From Alphaproteobacteria bacterium (lineage in GTDB: Bacteria; Pseudomonadota; Alphaproteobacteria; RF32; CAG-239): 64,000 nt of DNA. Made by a program: the position numbers and the translations under genes. The notes beneath the pieces were generated by a model. The model was given only the letters and a program-made list of their open reading frames with translations. It did not search any database and was not told the DNA's origin. The stretch lies in contig JAGAJR010000013.1 of the NCBI GenBank assembly GCA_017626035.1, forward strand, positions 1 to 64,000, in the 5' to 3' direction. The first letter of the stretch is position 1. The number at the start of each line of letters is the position of its first letter. Positions 1 to 7,208 of this stretch are shown here, in pieces.

Positions 1-83
1 CAATGAACGAAGGCTTGCGTTTCGCAATTCGTGAAGGCGGCAGAACGGTAGGTGCCGGTGTCGTTTCTAAAATCTTGAAGTAG
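1..83 (+). CDS. tuf: Elongation factor Tu, 3' end only
   Basis: This is the last part of EF-Tu, the GTPase that delivers aminoacyl-tRNA to the ribosome. Reading from base 3, the final 26 codons contain the conserved EF-Tu C-terminal stretch GLRFAIREGGRTVGAGVVSK and stop at 81-83. The rest lies left of the window. A tuf copy upstream of tRNA-Trp, secE and nusG is a common bacterial arrangement and fits what follows. An intrinsic terminator comes about 27 bases after the stop, so the next gene is transcribed separately. Confidence 0.95.
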   Translation, partial: MNEGLRFAIREGGRTVGAGVVSKILK

Positions 84-109
84 TTTTTATAAGCTATTTT
101 ATAAAAGAA

Positions 110-139
110 AATCCTCATCATTAGATGGGGATTTTTTTT
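110..139 (+). terminator. Intrinsic terminator after tuf
   Basis: AATCC-TCATC pairs with GATGG-GGATT around an ATTA loop and is followed by eight T residues. It closes the tuf transcript. Confidence 0.85.
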
Positions 140-211
140 GTGATGAAAGTTTTATTTTTGCCGTTTGGTAATGATTATATTTTATGGAAATTATTTTTTA
201 CAAAATAATGC

Positions 212-242
212 TTGACTTAGAGTAAACTCTAAAGGTTATGAT
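212..242 (+). promoter_or_regulatory. MerR-type promoter with dyad between -35 and -10
   Basis: The -35 TTGACT (212-217) and -10 TATGAT (237-242) are separated by 19 bp instead of the usual 17. Between them lies a perfect 7-bp inverted repeat, TTAGAGT-AA-ACTCTAA (217-232). An over-long spacer holding a dyad is the hallmark of promoters activated by MerR-family regulators, which untwist the spacer. It sits about 30 bp upstream of the DXS-like gene and is its only evident promoter. No MerR gene lies in this window, so the regulator would act from elsewhere. Confidence 0.75.
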
Positions 243-271
243 GCGGTAGTTTAATAATTAAAAAGGGAAAA

Positions 272-2020
272 ATGATGGCTGATTATGAAATTTTAAAGAC
301 TATTAATTCTCCTAAAGATGTTAAAGATTTATCTTTTATGGGATTAAAAGAATTATGTGATGAAATGAGAAGTGCTATTTTGAACCGTGTCAGCAGAATC
401 GGCGGGCATGTGGGGCCGAATCTCGGTGTAATAGAATTGACCGTTGCTTTGCATTATGTTTTTAATTCTCCGGTTGATAAGCTGGTTTGGGATGTAAGCC
501 ATCAGAGTTATCCGCATAAAATGCTGACCGGACGGGCAATCGGTTTTTACGATGAATCCCGTTTCGGAGAGATTACCGGTTATACGGCACCTCAAGAGAG
601 TGAGCATGATATTTTTACCGTCGGGCATACTTCAACTTCAGTCAGTTTGGCGGCCGGTTTAGCCAAGGCTCGTGATTTTAAGGGCGAAAAGCATAATGTG
701 ATTGCGATTATCGGGGACGGTTCCCTTTCCGGCGGAGAGGCTTTTGAAGGATTGGATAATGTCGGTGATTTTAAATCCAACTTTATTGTTATTGTGAATG
801 ACAATGAGATGTCTATTGCCGAGAATCACGGCGGACTTTACGGTAATCTTGCCAAGCTGCGTGAGACAAAAGGTCAGGCCTCGGATAATTATTTTAAGGC
901 TCTTGGTTTTGATTATCGCTATGTGGAAGACGGTAACGATGTTGTAAAGTTAATAACCGAGCTGATGAAAGTGAAAGATGTTGATCATCCGGTGGTTGTT
1001 CATATTCATACGCTTAAAGGGCATGGTTATCATCCGGCGGAGAAAAATAAAGAGGCTTTTCACTGGTCGTTGCCATTTGATGTCGACAGCGGAAAAGTTT
1101 TGCCGTTTGAAGCAAAAGAGTCTTACGGGGCCGTGGTTGCCGATTATTTGGAAAAGAGGGTTCAGAAAGATCCTCAGTTGGCCGTTGTCAATGCCGGAAC
1201 GCCGGGAGCTGTTTGCATGCAGGGATTTAGGGATAAACATCCTGATAATTTCTTTGATGTCGGTATTGCCGAAGAACATCTGGTTGCCTTTATTTCCGGT
1301 ATGGCCAAATCCGGTTTGAAACCGGTCGGTTTATTTTACGGAGGATTTATTCAGAGAACTTATGACCAATTGTCTCAGGATTTATGTCTGAATAAAAGTC
1401 CGGCGGTTATTGTTGTTGAGAGCTGCGGAATTACGGCAATGGATGTAACGCATTTGTCTATCTTTGATATTGCCATGACGAGTAATATTCCAAATCTTGT
1501 CGGTTTGGCACCAAGTTGTAAGTCGGAAACAGTGCGGATGCTGGATTGGGCTTTTGCTCAAAAAGATTTTCCGGTTATTATCCGGACCCCGGCGGATGTT
1601 CCTAATGTGTTGACTTATGAGCCGAAAGAAAATATAGAACTGAATAAATTTGAAATGGTGAAAAAAGGTTCAAAAGTTGCGTTGCTCGGTTTGGGAAATT
1701 TCCTCAAGCTTGCGGAAGAAACCGCAGAACTTCTGAAAGAAAAAGGTGTTGACGCCACGATTATCAATCCTCGTTTTACAACGGGTCTGGATGAGAAAAT
1801 GTTATCATCTCTTCCGGCAGAGCATGAAATTATCGTTACTTTGGAAGACGGAGTGTTGTCCGGTGGTTTTGGAGAGAAAGTGTCAGCATTTTATGGCGAT
1901 AAACCGGTAAAGGTTTATAACTTCGGGGCGGATAAAGAGTTTACGGACAGAGTTCCGGTTGCTGAATTGCTGAAACGTAATGATTTGACACCGGAACAAA
2001 TTGTGCGGAAAATTATGTAA
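272..2020 (+). CDS. DXS-like transketolase-family enzyme, 582 aa
   Basis: A thiamine-diphosphate enzyme resembling 1-deoxy-D-xylulose-5-phosphate synthase, which joins pyruvate and glyceraldehyde 3-phosphate. Visible are an N-terminal GGHVGPNLG motif, the ThDP/Mg motif GDGSLSGG with NDNEMSI about 30 residues later, and the catalytic-glutamate motif DVGIAEEH near residue 330. It is about 40 residues shorter than typical DXS. The canonical DRAG segment that contacts substrate reads ESCG here, and GxTHQG is altered to DVTHLS. This suggests a paralogue with another acceptor or role, not necessarily the pathway enzyme. ATG codons at 272 and 275 are both possible; the GGG-containing ribosome site suits 275 better. 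It has a MerR-type promoter and its own terminator, so it is a single-gene unit placed between tuf and tRNA-Trp. Confidence 0.85.
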   Translation: MMADYEILKTINSPKDVKDLSFMGLKELCDEMRSAILNRVSRIGGHVGPNLGVIELTVALHYVFNSPVDKLVWDVSHQSYPHKMLTGRAIGFYDESRFGEITGYTAPQESEHDIFTVGHTSTSVSLAAGLAKARDFKGEKHNVIAIIGDGSLSGGEAFEGLDNVGDFKSNFIVIVNDNEMSIAENHGGLYGNLAKLRETKGQASDNYFKALGFDYRYVEDGNDVVKLITELMKVKDVDHPVVVHIHTLKGHGYHPAEKNKEAFHWSLPFDVDSGKVLPFEAKESYGAVVADYLEKRVQKDPQLAVVNAGTPGAVCMQGFRDKHPDNFFDVGIAEEHLVAFISGMAKSGLKPVGLFYGGFIQRTYDQLSQDLCLNKSPAVIVVESCGITAMDVTHLSIFDIAMTSNIPNLVGLAPSCKSETVRMLDWAFAQKDFPVIIRTPADVPNVLTYEPKENIELNKFEMVKKGSKVALLGLGNFLKLAEETAELLKEKGVDATIINPRFTTGLDEKMLSSLPAEHEIIVTLEDGVLSGGFGEKVSAFYGDKPVKVYNFGADKEFTDRVPVAELLKRNDLTPEQIVRKIM

Positions 2021-2025
2021 AGATG

Positions 2026-2053
2026 AGGGCGGTGAAAATCCGCCCTTATTTTT
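2026..2053 (+). terminator. Intrinsic terminator after DXS-like gene
   Basis: AGGGCGG pairs perfectly with CCGCCCT across a short A-rich loop, followed by TATTTTT. Confidence 0.9.
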
Positions 2054-2076
2054 GTGTTTGATAAATAAAAAAGTTC

Positions 2077-2105
2077 TTGATTTATTAGTGATTAATGTGT
2101 ATCAA
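2077..2105 (+). promoter_or_regulatory. Promoter of tRNA-Trp
   Basis: TTGATT (2077-2082), a 17-bp spacer and TATCAA (2100-2105) lie about 38 bp upstream of tRNA-Trp. In the ancestral order this promoter would also have served secE-nusG. The island now separates them. Confidence 0.65.
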
Positions 2106-2141
2106 AGAGAACACAAGCCGAAATCATTTCGGCAGTCTCTA

Positions 2142-3725
2142 TTAGGGGTGTAGTTCAGCTGGTAGAGCGTCGGTCTCCAAAACCGAATGTCGCGGGTTCG
2201 AATCCTGCCGCCCCTGCCATGTTTGACAAGAGCCTATTTCAGCTAGTGCTGAAATAGGCTTTCTCATTGAAATAACTATATTTTTCCCGTCTAATAAAAT
2301 TTCCGAACAGAGTAATTTTAAAATCTTCTGTTTTTGTTCATTTTTCGGAAAATCCCAAATTTTGTCTGCATAAAAATACAGGTTAGTCAAATATTTAAGT
2401 GTTATATAGTTCTGTTGTACTAAGTAGCTGTAGCCTAAAAGTTGCTCGGCTATTTTTTCTTTTTCTTGGGCTAGTTCTTTTATTTTTTTGCTATGTATAT
2501 TCCGTGTAATACTAGCTTCGGCATACATCTCATGCCACCGTTCTTGTTTCGTGTCACATTCACGCAATTTTCGCTCTAAATATTTTTTATGTTCAATCTC
2601 AATCCTATGGTCTTCATATACCAAATCATCAAGGCATTTTGTCATCTTTTCTAACACGCCGTTAGGAAGCGATTTAAGCGAGCCTAAGGCTTGTTTTATT
2701 TTTTCAATGCCTTTTTCTTCATTTATATGCGTACCCTTGCATTTCGGGCAAAAAAGGTATTTATAAGCGATTTTTTCTCCACCTTTCTTTTTTGCCGCAT
2801 GGATGCTGATATAAGGCGATATCATTGCACCGCATTTTTTACATTTCATTACGCCCTTAAATAAGTGTTCGTGTTTTTGTTCTTTGTGATTTATACGTCC
2901 TTCCAGAATTTCTTGGCACCGGTTAAATGTTTTCCAGTCAATTAAGGTTTCGTATCGATGTTTGTAATACTCGCCATAACCGTACATCTCTCCGGCATAA
3001 AAGCGATTGGTCAAGATATTTCGTATTGTTTGTTTGTACAATTTTTTGCTTTTGGGCATTGTTAGTCCCATTTCCTGTGCTTTTTTCGTTATCTGTTCTA
3101 AATTATAAATTCCGCTTGCGTATTCTTTGAACAGAGCCGTTATAAGGAATCCTCTGTCAGGGTCAATAATAACATCACTGTTACCTTTGCTGTCTTTTAC
3201 ATTTAGGTAACCTACGGGTGCTCTATGAGCCCATTTCCCCTCTTTTCTCATCTGTTTAAGGCTCCGTTTTACGTTATCCGAAATACAGTCCGTATAGTTT
3301 TCAGCCATAACAACAATCATTCTGTAGCAGGCTAAATCAGAACCGTTTGTATCTTTTTCTATGACTTTATTTTCTCGCGAAAAATGCAGTTCGATTTTTC
3401 CGGCTTTTCGTAATTCTTCCAGCACCGGAACTTCTGAAACTCGTCGTTGTAGTCTGTCAACTTTATCGGAAATAATTGCTATGCGTTGTTTTTGACGCTT
3501 TACCCAGTTAATCATATCATGAAACTGTTTTCTATCCCCCTGCGTTGAACTTTCAATAATCTCAAAAATTTTAATAATTTCAATTCCTCTACGCTCGGCG
3601 TAGCTTTTTGAATTTTCAATTTGAGCATCTAAAGAGTAGCCATCCTCTTGTTCTCTTGATGAAACTCTTGCCCAAATGATACCTTTTGTTGCTGTTGCTT
3701 GAAATTTCTTTATCTGTCTTGGCAT
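2142..3725 (-). CDS. Large serine recombinase (island integrase), 527 aa
   Basis: A large serine site-specific recombinase, the likely integrase of the island. An N-terminal resolvase domain carries the catalytic motif ARVSS (Ser22) and the KVDRLQRR helix segment. A recombinase domain follows, then a zinc ribbon with Cys295/Cys298 and Cys326/Cys329, and a coiled coil at about 350-450. The start is supported by AGGA eight bases upstream of the ATG. The last 23 or so residues (GRQDSNPRHSVLETDALPAE...) are the antisense translation of tRNA-Trp, and the stop lies at the tRNA 5' edge. The C-terminus is therefore supplied by host DNA at the insertion site. It lies downstream of a second recombinase and a replication-initiator-like gene on the same strand. 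Confidence 0.92.
   Translation of the reverse strand: MPRQIKKFQATATKGIIWARVSSREQEDGYSLDAQIENSKSYAERRGIEIIKIFEIIESSTQGDRKQFHDMINWVKRQKQRIAIISDKVDRLQRRVSEVPVLEELRKAGKIELHFSRENKVIEKDTNGSDLACYRMIVVMAENYTDCISDNVKRSLKQMRKEGKWAHRAPVGYLNVKDSKGNSDVIIDPDRGFLITALFKEYASGIYNLEQITKKAQEMGLTMPKSKKLYKQTIRNILTNRFYAGEMYGYGEYYKHRYETLIDWKTFNRCQEILEGRINHKEQKHEHLFKGVMKCKKCGAMISPYISIHAAKKKGGEKIAYKYLFCPKCKGTHINEEKGIEKIKQALGSLKSLPNGVLEKMTKCLDDLVYEDHRIEIEHKKYLERKLRECDTKQERWHEMYAEASITRNIHSKKIKELAQEKEKIAEQLLGYSYLVQQNYITLKYLTNLYFYADKIWDFPKNEQKQKILKLLCSEILLDGKNIVISMRKPISALAEIGSCQTWQGRQDSNPRHSVLETDALPAELHP
2144..2219 (+). tRNA. trpT: tRNA-Trp (CCA anticodon)
   Basis: A complete cloverleaf can be folded. The acceptor arms AGGGGTG/CGCCCCT pair with one G-T wobble. 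The anticodon arm is TCGGT/ACCGA with loop CTCCAAA, giving anticodon CCA at 2177-2179. The T arm holds GGTTCGAATC, the discriminator is G, and the CCA tail is encoded. tRNA-Trp normally sits directly upstream of secE; here about 14.8 kb of accessory DNA follows it. The antisense strand of the whole gene is the 3' end of the neighbouring recombinase reading frame. Confidence 0.97.
2231..2260. repeat. 13-bp perfect inverted repeat beside tRNA-Trp
   Basis: AGCCTATTTCAGC (2231-2243), loop TAGT, then GCTGAAATAGGCT (2248-2260), starting 11 bases after the tRNA. It could be the tRNA terminator (a short TTTC follows), part of the recombinase attachment site, or both. On the other strand it is inside the recombinase reading frame. 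Confidence 0.8.
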
Positions 3726-3780
3726 ATTGTTGTTCCTTTTTTGTCTGTTTTTTTAATTAATGGATTGCTGGTTTCTTAAA

Positions 3781-3819
3781 GTCAATGAAGGCCGGAATTT
3801 AATCCAGCCTTCATTTGAC
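3781..3819. repeat. Inverted repeat between the two serine recombinases
   Basis: GTCAA-TGAAGGC-GGA is mirrored by TCC-GCCTTCA-TTGAC with one mismatch and one bulge. It lies 14 bases after the stop of the upstream recombinase. There is no clear T-run, so it may be a weak terminator or a recombinase binding site. Confidence 0.6.
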
Positions 3820-3832
3820 GGAGCGATTGCCC

Positions 3833-4666
3833 TTATTCCTTATTTTTTCGGTAATGTTTCAGGCGAATTTGGCACTTCTCCCAAACATCTTCCTCAACTA
3901 GGCGTTTGTAATAATGAGGGTAAATTTCTCCGTTGTGGCGGAATTGCCCCTTGTAAAACGGATTTTGCAAAATCCGAATTATGGCTTTAGTGCATAGAGG
4001 GTTATTCTTGACAGAAGTTAATCCTGCCTTAAGGCACCAAACGGCAAGTTGTTTAAGACTGTTACCTTCTACAAATTTTTTAAATATTTCGGCAACTAAT
4101 AGAGCTTTTTGGACATCGGTATAAATCCACGCCAGCCCATATTCGTTTCGTCGATTTCTGTATCCAATAGGGGCTAATCCCGGATAGCGTCCTTGTTGGC
4201 AACAAATCAATATTTTTTCACGGGTTTCTTCTGAAATCCGGTTACTAAACATTTCCGCATCAGCAGCAAGAAGACGAAATCTGTGGATGTCTGAAGCCGT
4301 AGAATCTTTAGTAAGGATCATGTTGTCTTTAACAGCATGAAGCTGCAATTTTCCTTGTTGTCGGAGTTTGTCTAGTTCCGGCATTTCATTGAATCGACGT
4401 AGAAGCCTGTCTATTTTGGTAAAGATCAGAGCAGTACAGCCGTCACATTTTTTTATATTGTTGAGCATTTGCTGAAATTCTTTTCGTTTGCCGCGAGAAG
4501 AACTTTCTTTCAGTGTGTAAACTTCAAATTGGTTAATGCCAAGATTTTTGATATATTTTTGGCATGTAGCCAATTGTTGTTCCGTTGATTCTTCAACGGC
4601 CTGTTTGGAGCAGGACACTCTGGTTAGCAAAATAATATGTTTAATTGAAGTATTTAAAATTTTCAT
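3833..4666 (-). CDS. Second serine recombinase, lacking zinc ribbon, 277 aa
   Basis: Resolvase domain with catalytic motif TRVSCS (Ser18) and FTKIDRLLRR, then a recombinase domain ending in the NPFYKGQF segment. It stops where the neighbouring recombinase would start its zinc ribbon, so the zinc ribbon and coiled coil are absent. It is either a naturally short partner or a truncated form. It overlaps the end of the replication-initiator-like gene by 4 bp (ATGA), which indicates translational coupling. It is clearly diverged from its neighbour, so the pair is not a recent tandem duplication. Adjacent serine recombinases sometimes act together in mobile elements, but a joint role is my inference. 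Confidence 0.85.
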   Translation of the reverse strand: MKILNTSIKHIILLTRVSCSKQAVEESTEQQLATCQKYIKNLGINQFEVYTLKESSSRGKRKEFQQMLNNIKKCDGCTALIFTKIDRLLRRFNEMPELDKLRQQGKLQLHAVKDNMILTKDSTASDIHRFRLLAADAEMFSNRISEETREKILICCQQGRYPGLAPIGYRNRRNEYGLAWIYTDVQKALLVAEIFKKFVEGNSLKQLAVWCLKAGLTSVKNNPLCTKAIIRILQNPFYKGQFRHNGEIYPHYYKRLVEEDVWEKCQIRLKHYRKNKE

Positions 4667-5556
4667 ATTTCATTCCTTTTAAGTTTAATAACATTATTTT
4701 CTTCTATTATCCTTTGAATTTGCAGATAATGCTTCATGAGCCAATCCTCTCTTGGGGTAATGTTTTTAATTTTCCGTAACAAGTCGTAAATCGCAGGTGA
4801 TAGTGTTTTTCCGGCATGGAAGCGAAATTCTCTCATGCCCATTTCACTTAAGACACTGGTTAGTCCGATGAGTTGCAGGGCTTTTAAAATTTTGTAACCG
4901 TTGTTAAGTAGCTGTTTGAACAAATCTGCGACATTTTCATTGCAGAGATGATGTATCAGGCACGCTTGCATAAGTTCGCCCCAGTAATAAAGGTTAATCT
5001 TGCGGCAGATTTCACTTTGAAACAGGTTTTCAAAAGTCAATTCTGGGACGTTAACCTCTGCTTTATTTAAGGCTTGCCGAATTGCGTCTGAATTACCGAG
5101 CTGAATCTCGAAACGTAGATATTGTTCTTCGTTTAGAGATGTCCAATCAAGTAATTGAGCGTTCTCACCTACAGCCCGGCGTGGACTAAAATTAGCTTTT
5201 CTAATGTCGGCTAACTTATCATAGAGTACGACATTCTTATGCGTTGTTAAAAAGTGCAATGAATGTCCATCATTACGGTAAGTTTTGTTGGCAGAGTCTA
5301 GGCGTTTGCTTATGTCTGCTTTAGCTAATTCTTGCAGCAGCAATGCAGGCTTTATCTGTACTTTGCAATTTTTGCCATAATCGACACGAGTGACTTTTGC
5401 CTTTCGGATGCTTTCTGGCGAAACTCTTGCTCCAAGTTCAGATATACGCTTTTGCAAGGTCTTAACGATGGTTTCAAAATCCTCATCACAAACCTCTTCA
5501 AGGTTGTTTGACGGTTGGTTAATCAGTTTCATAGCTGAAAATTCTATTCGCAGCAT
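4663..5556 (-). CDS. Replication-initiator-like mobile-element protein (first ATG)
   Basis: I recognise this as the type of conserved protein found beside serine recombinases in integrative elements; it resembles plasmid or phage replication initiators. Landmarks are LRIEFSAMKL, VDYGKN, SKRLDSANKTYRNDGHSLHF and NVVLYDKLADI, followed by a C-terminal helical part. The coordinates use the only in-frame ATG, but family-like sequence continues for another 71 codons upstream without any ATG, GTG or TTG (see next entry). Starting at this ATG would cut into a conserved block. The biochemical role is inferred from family resemblance. Confidence 0.65.
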   Translation of the reverse strand: MLRIEFSAMKLINQPSNNLEEVCDEDFETIVKTLQKRISELGARVSPESIRKAKVTRVDYGKNCKVQIKPALLLQELAKADISKRLDSANKTYRNDGHSLHFLTTHKNVVLYDKLADIRKANFSPRRAVGENAQLLDWTSLNEEQYLRFEIQLGNSDAIRQALNKAEVNVPELTFENLFQSEICRKINLYYWGELMQACLIHHLCNENVADLFKQLLNNGYKILKALQLIGLTSVLSEMGMREFRFHAGKTLSPAIYDLLRKIKNITPREDWLMKHYLQIQRIIEENNVIKLKRNEI

Positions 5557-5769
5557 GACGCTATATTCTCCAACGCGACGATGAGCCGTTACTAATAATT
5601 TAGGATAATAATTTTTCTGCTTTTCAATTGCTGTCGCGTAGCTAGAGCAATTTACCGATTGTGCGTTGCCTAAATTCCATAAAATTTCAAGATTGGGCGA
5701 AAACCGTTCAGGTTTTGTAATCTTAATGTCTTGGTATGGAATTAGCAGAATGAAGGTGTCGGCAACATT
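5557..5769 (-). pseudogene. N-terminal extension of initiator-like gene without a start codon
   Basis: The frame of the downstream gene stays open upstream and translates to a plausible N-terminus: NVADTFILLIPYQDIKI, then SYATAIEKQKNYYPKLLVTA leading into the ATG-started part. The DTF...IPY and PKLLVT blocks are what I expect of this family. No ATG, GTG or TTG occurs in frame. An ATG at the edge of the eight-A run (5768-5775) is in another frame and stops after eight codons. The explanations are loss of the start by mutation, a frameshift at the A-run, or a non-standard start such as AUU or AUA. Confidence 0.6.
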
Positions 5770-5773
5770 TTTT

Positions 5774-5959
5774 TTATTCGATGTCGTTCTCCTTTCCTGT
5801 TTCGATTAACGTTTTTAGTTCTGGTGTTTCCTGAACCGTGTCAGACAGCAGCTTGGCGATTTGAAGCAGAGCATCACCGGCCTCGATGGCTTCCTCTTCG
5901 GAAAGTTCGGGGCAGAAACTGCGAATTTCTTCGTAATATTCTTTAAGGTGTTTGCTCAA
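5774..5959 (-). CDS. Small acidic helical protein, 61 aa, TTG start
   Basis: An unrecognised 61-residue acidic protein rich in Glu and Leu, probably all helical. The TTG start is supported by AAGGA eight bases upstream. It ends at the edge of the A-run that precedes the initiator-like frame, so both are probably on one transcript. In similar elements such small genes precede the replication or recombinase genes, but I cannot assign a function. Confidence 0.65.
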   Translation of the reverse strand: MSKHLKEYYEEIRSFCPELSEEEAIEAGDALLQIAKLLSDTVQETPELKTLIETGKENDIE

Positions 5960-6123
5960 TTTTCTTATCCTTAGGTTGCTTGTTTGCAGCCGTTAAGCTG
6001 TTGTTATGACAAAAGAATATCAGAGGACGGCGGCTGTGTCATTTGAAGTGAATTGAAGAAAATCGGATATTTTTTGAAAAAATCAGACGTTTTTTTGAAC
6101 TTTTAAGAAAAATGCAAAAATTC

Positions 6124-6153
6124 AAAAAAAATGGTCTCAAATTTTGAGACCAT
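6124..6153 (-). terminator. Intrinsic terminator after the 259-aa gene
   Basis: ATGGTCTCAAA and TTTGAGACCAT form an 11-bp stem, followed on the minus strand by seven T residues. It lies about 20 bases past the stop of the upstream gene, so the recombinase group further left needs its own promoter. I see no convincing one between 5960 and 6120. Confidence 0.85.
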
Positions 6154-6174
6154 TGGGTGAGGTGTTTGCTTGCT

Positions 6175-6954
6175 TTAGTGTTTTGGCGGAATAATATCTT
6201 GGATGTGATTCCTGATTGTCCGCTCCGTTGGACCTGGTGTACGGTAGTGGTCAAAGATTCTCCGAATCTCTGTTGCCGCTTGATTTAGAGTGTAGCCGGC
6301 TTCTTTCATCTTAACGGCCCAGCTCCGGTAATGTTGCTTCAGTTCCAGCTTTCCGCATTTCTGGCATATAGCATCCTTCAATTGTTCTTCTGCCGTTTCA
6401 AAATCAATAGAATCGGTTCTGTACAACACATCCAGTTCATCAAATTGAACAGTAATGAAAGCGAATCCTTCTGTACGAATATATATGCCATTGTCGGTTA
6501 ATGATACGCAGGTTAGATTTTGGGCGATTATGCTATGTTGCCAGTCAAAATCATAGACGGATAGCTCATTGGGTAAAAGGACGCGTTCCAACGGTTCTTC
6601 TTTATTATCGCGGACTATCTCCAGTGGGTAGCGATGGCTAAAGAAAGAAGTCGGTGTATCCGGCTCAATCCAGTCGTTGTACGGATATAATGCTTGTTGT
6701 CCGTTCTCTTGTATAACTTTTAAAAAGTTGTCGTCCAAAGAGGGAACATCGTTAATTTCGATTTTGCCGGGAATACCGTAGAGCTTCAAGAGGCCTGCTT
6801 CAATCCAAGAACGCAAAGAGACTTTTGCTGCGTCCATTTCTTCATCGTCGAAGTAGCAAGTACGTTCTTTATCCAAATGATACGGCAGTGGTACTGTTCT
6901 ATTAGCGGTAAATTCAAGAGCTTGGACAAGACTGATAAAATTACTATGGTGCAT
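6175..6954 (-). CDS. Unrecognised island protein, 259 aa, with HTH-like C-terminus
   Basis: No family recognised. The N-terminal half contains an ETFDDEEMD-type acidic stretch and a possible ligand or nucleic-acid region. A CxxCG pair (CQKCGKL) lies in the middle. The last 50 or so residues (AGYTLNQAATEIRRIF, then TERTIRNHI) look like a helix-turn-helix, suggesting DNA binding. The start chosen is the ATG at 6954, with GGAG six bases upstream; longer forms starting at 6966 or at a TTG at 7005 lack a ribosome site. It is flanked by terminators on both sides and is probably a single-gene unit. Confidence 0.6.
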   Translation of the reverse strand: MHHSNFISLVQALEFTANRTVPLPYHLDKERTCYFDDEEMDAAKVSLRSWIEAGLLKLYGIPGKIEINDVPSLDDNFLKVIQENGQQALYPYNDWIEPDTPTSFFSHRYPLEIVRDNKEEPLERVLLPNELSVYDFDWQHSIIAQNLTCVSLTDNGIYIRTEGFAFITVQFDELDVLYRTDSIDFETAEEQLKDAICQKCGKLELKQHYRSWAVKMKEAGYTLNQAATEIRRIFDHYRTPGPTERTIRNHIQDIIPPKH

Positions 6955-7150
6955 TTTGTTCTCCATATTTGTAAAATTAAAATAACTACAGCCATAGAGA
7001 ACCAAAAAACATAAGAAACCTAAGCTGTAGAGCCAGTGGGTTCATCATGTTTTCTTTTCAAGCAGCAAGACCCGGAATATGCTTGACCCGGTGGGATTTG
7101 CTGTAATCGGTATAATAAAAGAATTTCATTGTCAAGAGCACTTTTAAAAG

Positions 7151-7186
7151 AAAAAAACAGCCCCGAATAAAAGATATCCGGGGCTG
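7151..7186 (-). terminator. Terminator of the autotransporter gene
   Basis: CAGCCCCG pairs with CGGGGCTG and is followed on the minus strand by seven T residues, about 20 bases after the autotransporter stop. Confidence 0.92.
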
Positions 7187-7208
7187 CTTTGTTTGGATGA
7201 TTTAACGC

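Noticed and set aside
3760-3990. Plus-strand 76-codon ORF opposite the second recombinase
   Set aside because: It is the shadow of the 39-bp inverted repeat and the recombinase 3' end, with no ribosome site.
7084-7116. Plus-strand TTGACC with TATAAT downstream
   Set aside because: The spacer is 22 bp and no plus-strand gene follows; the region is antisense to the autotransporter terminator.
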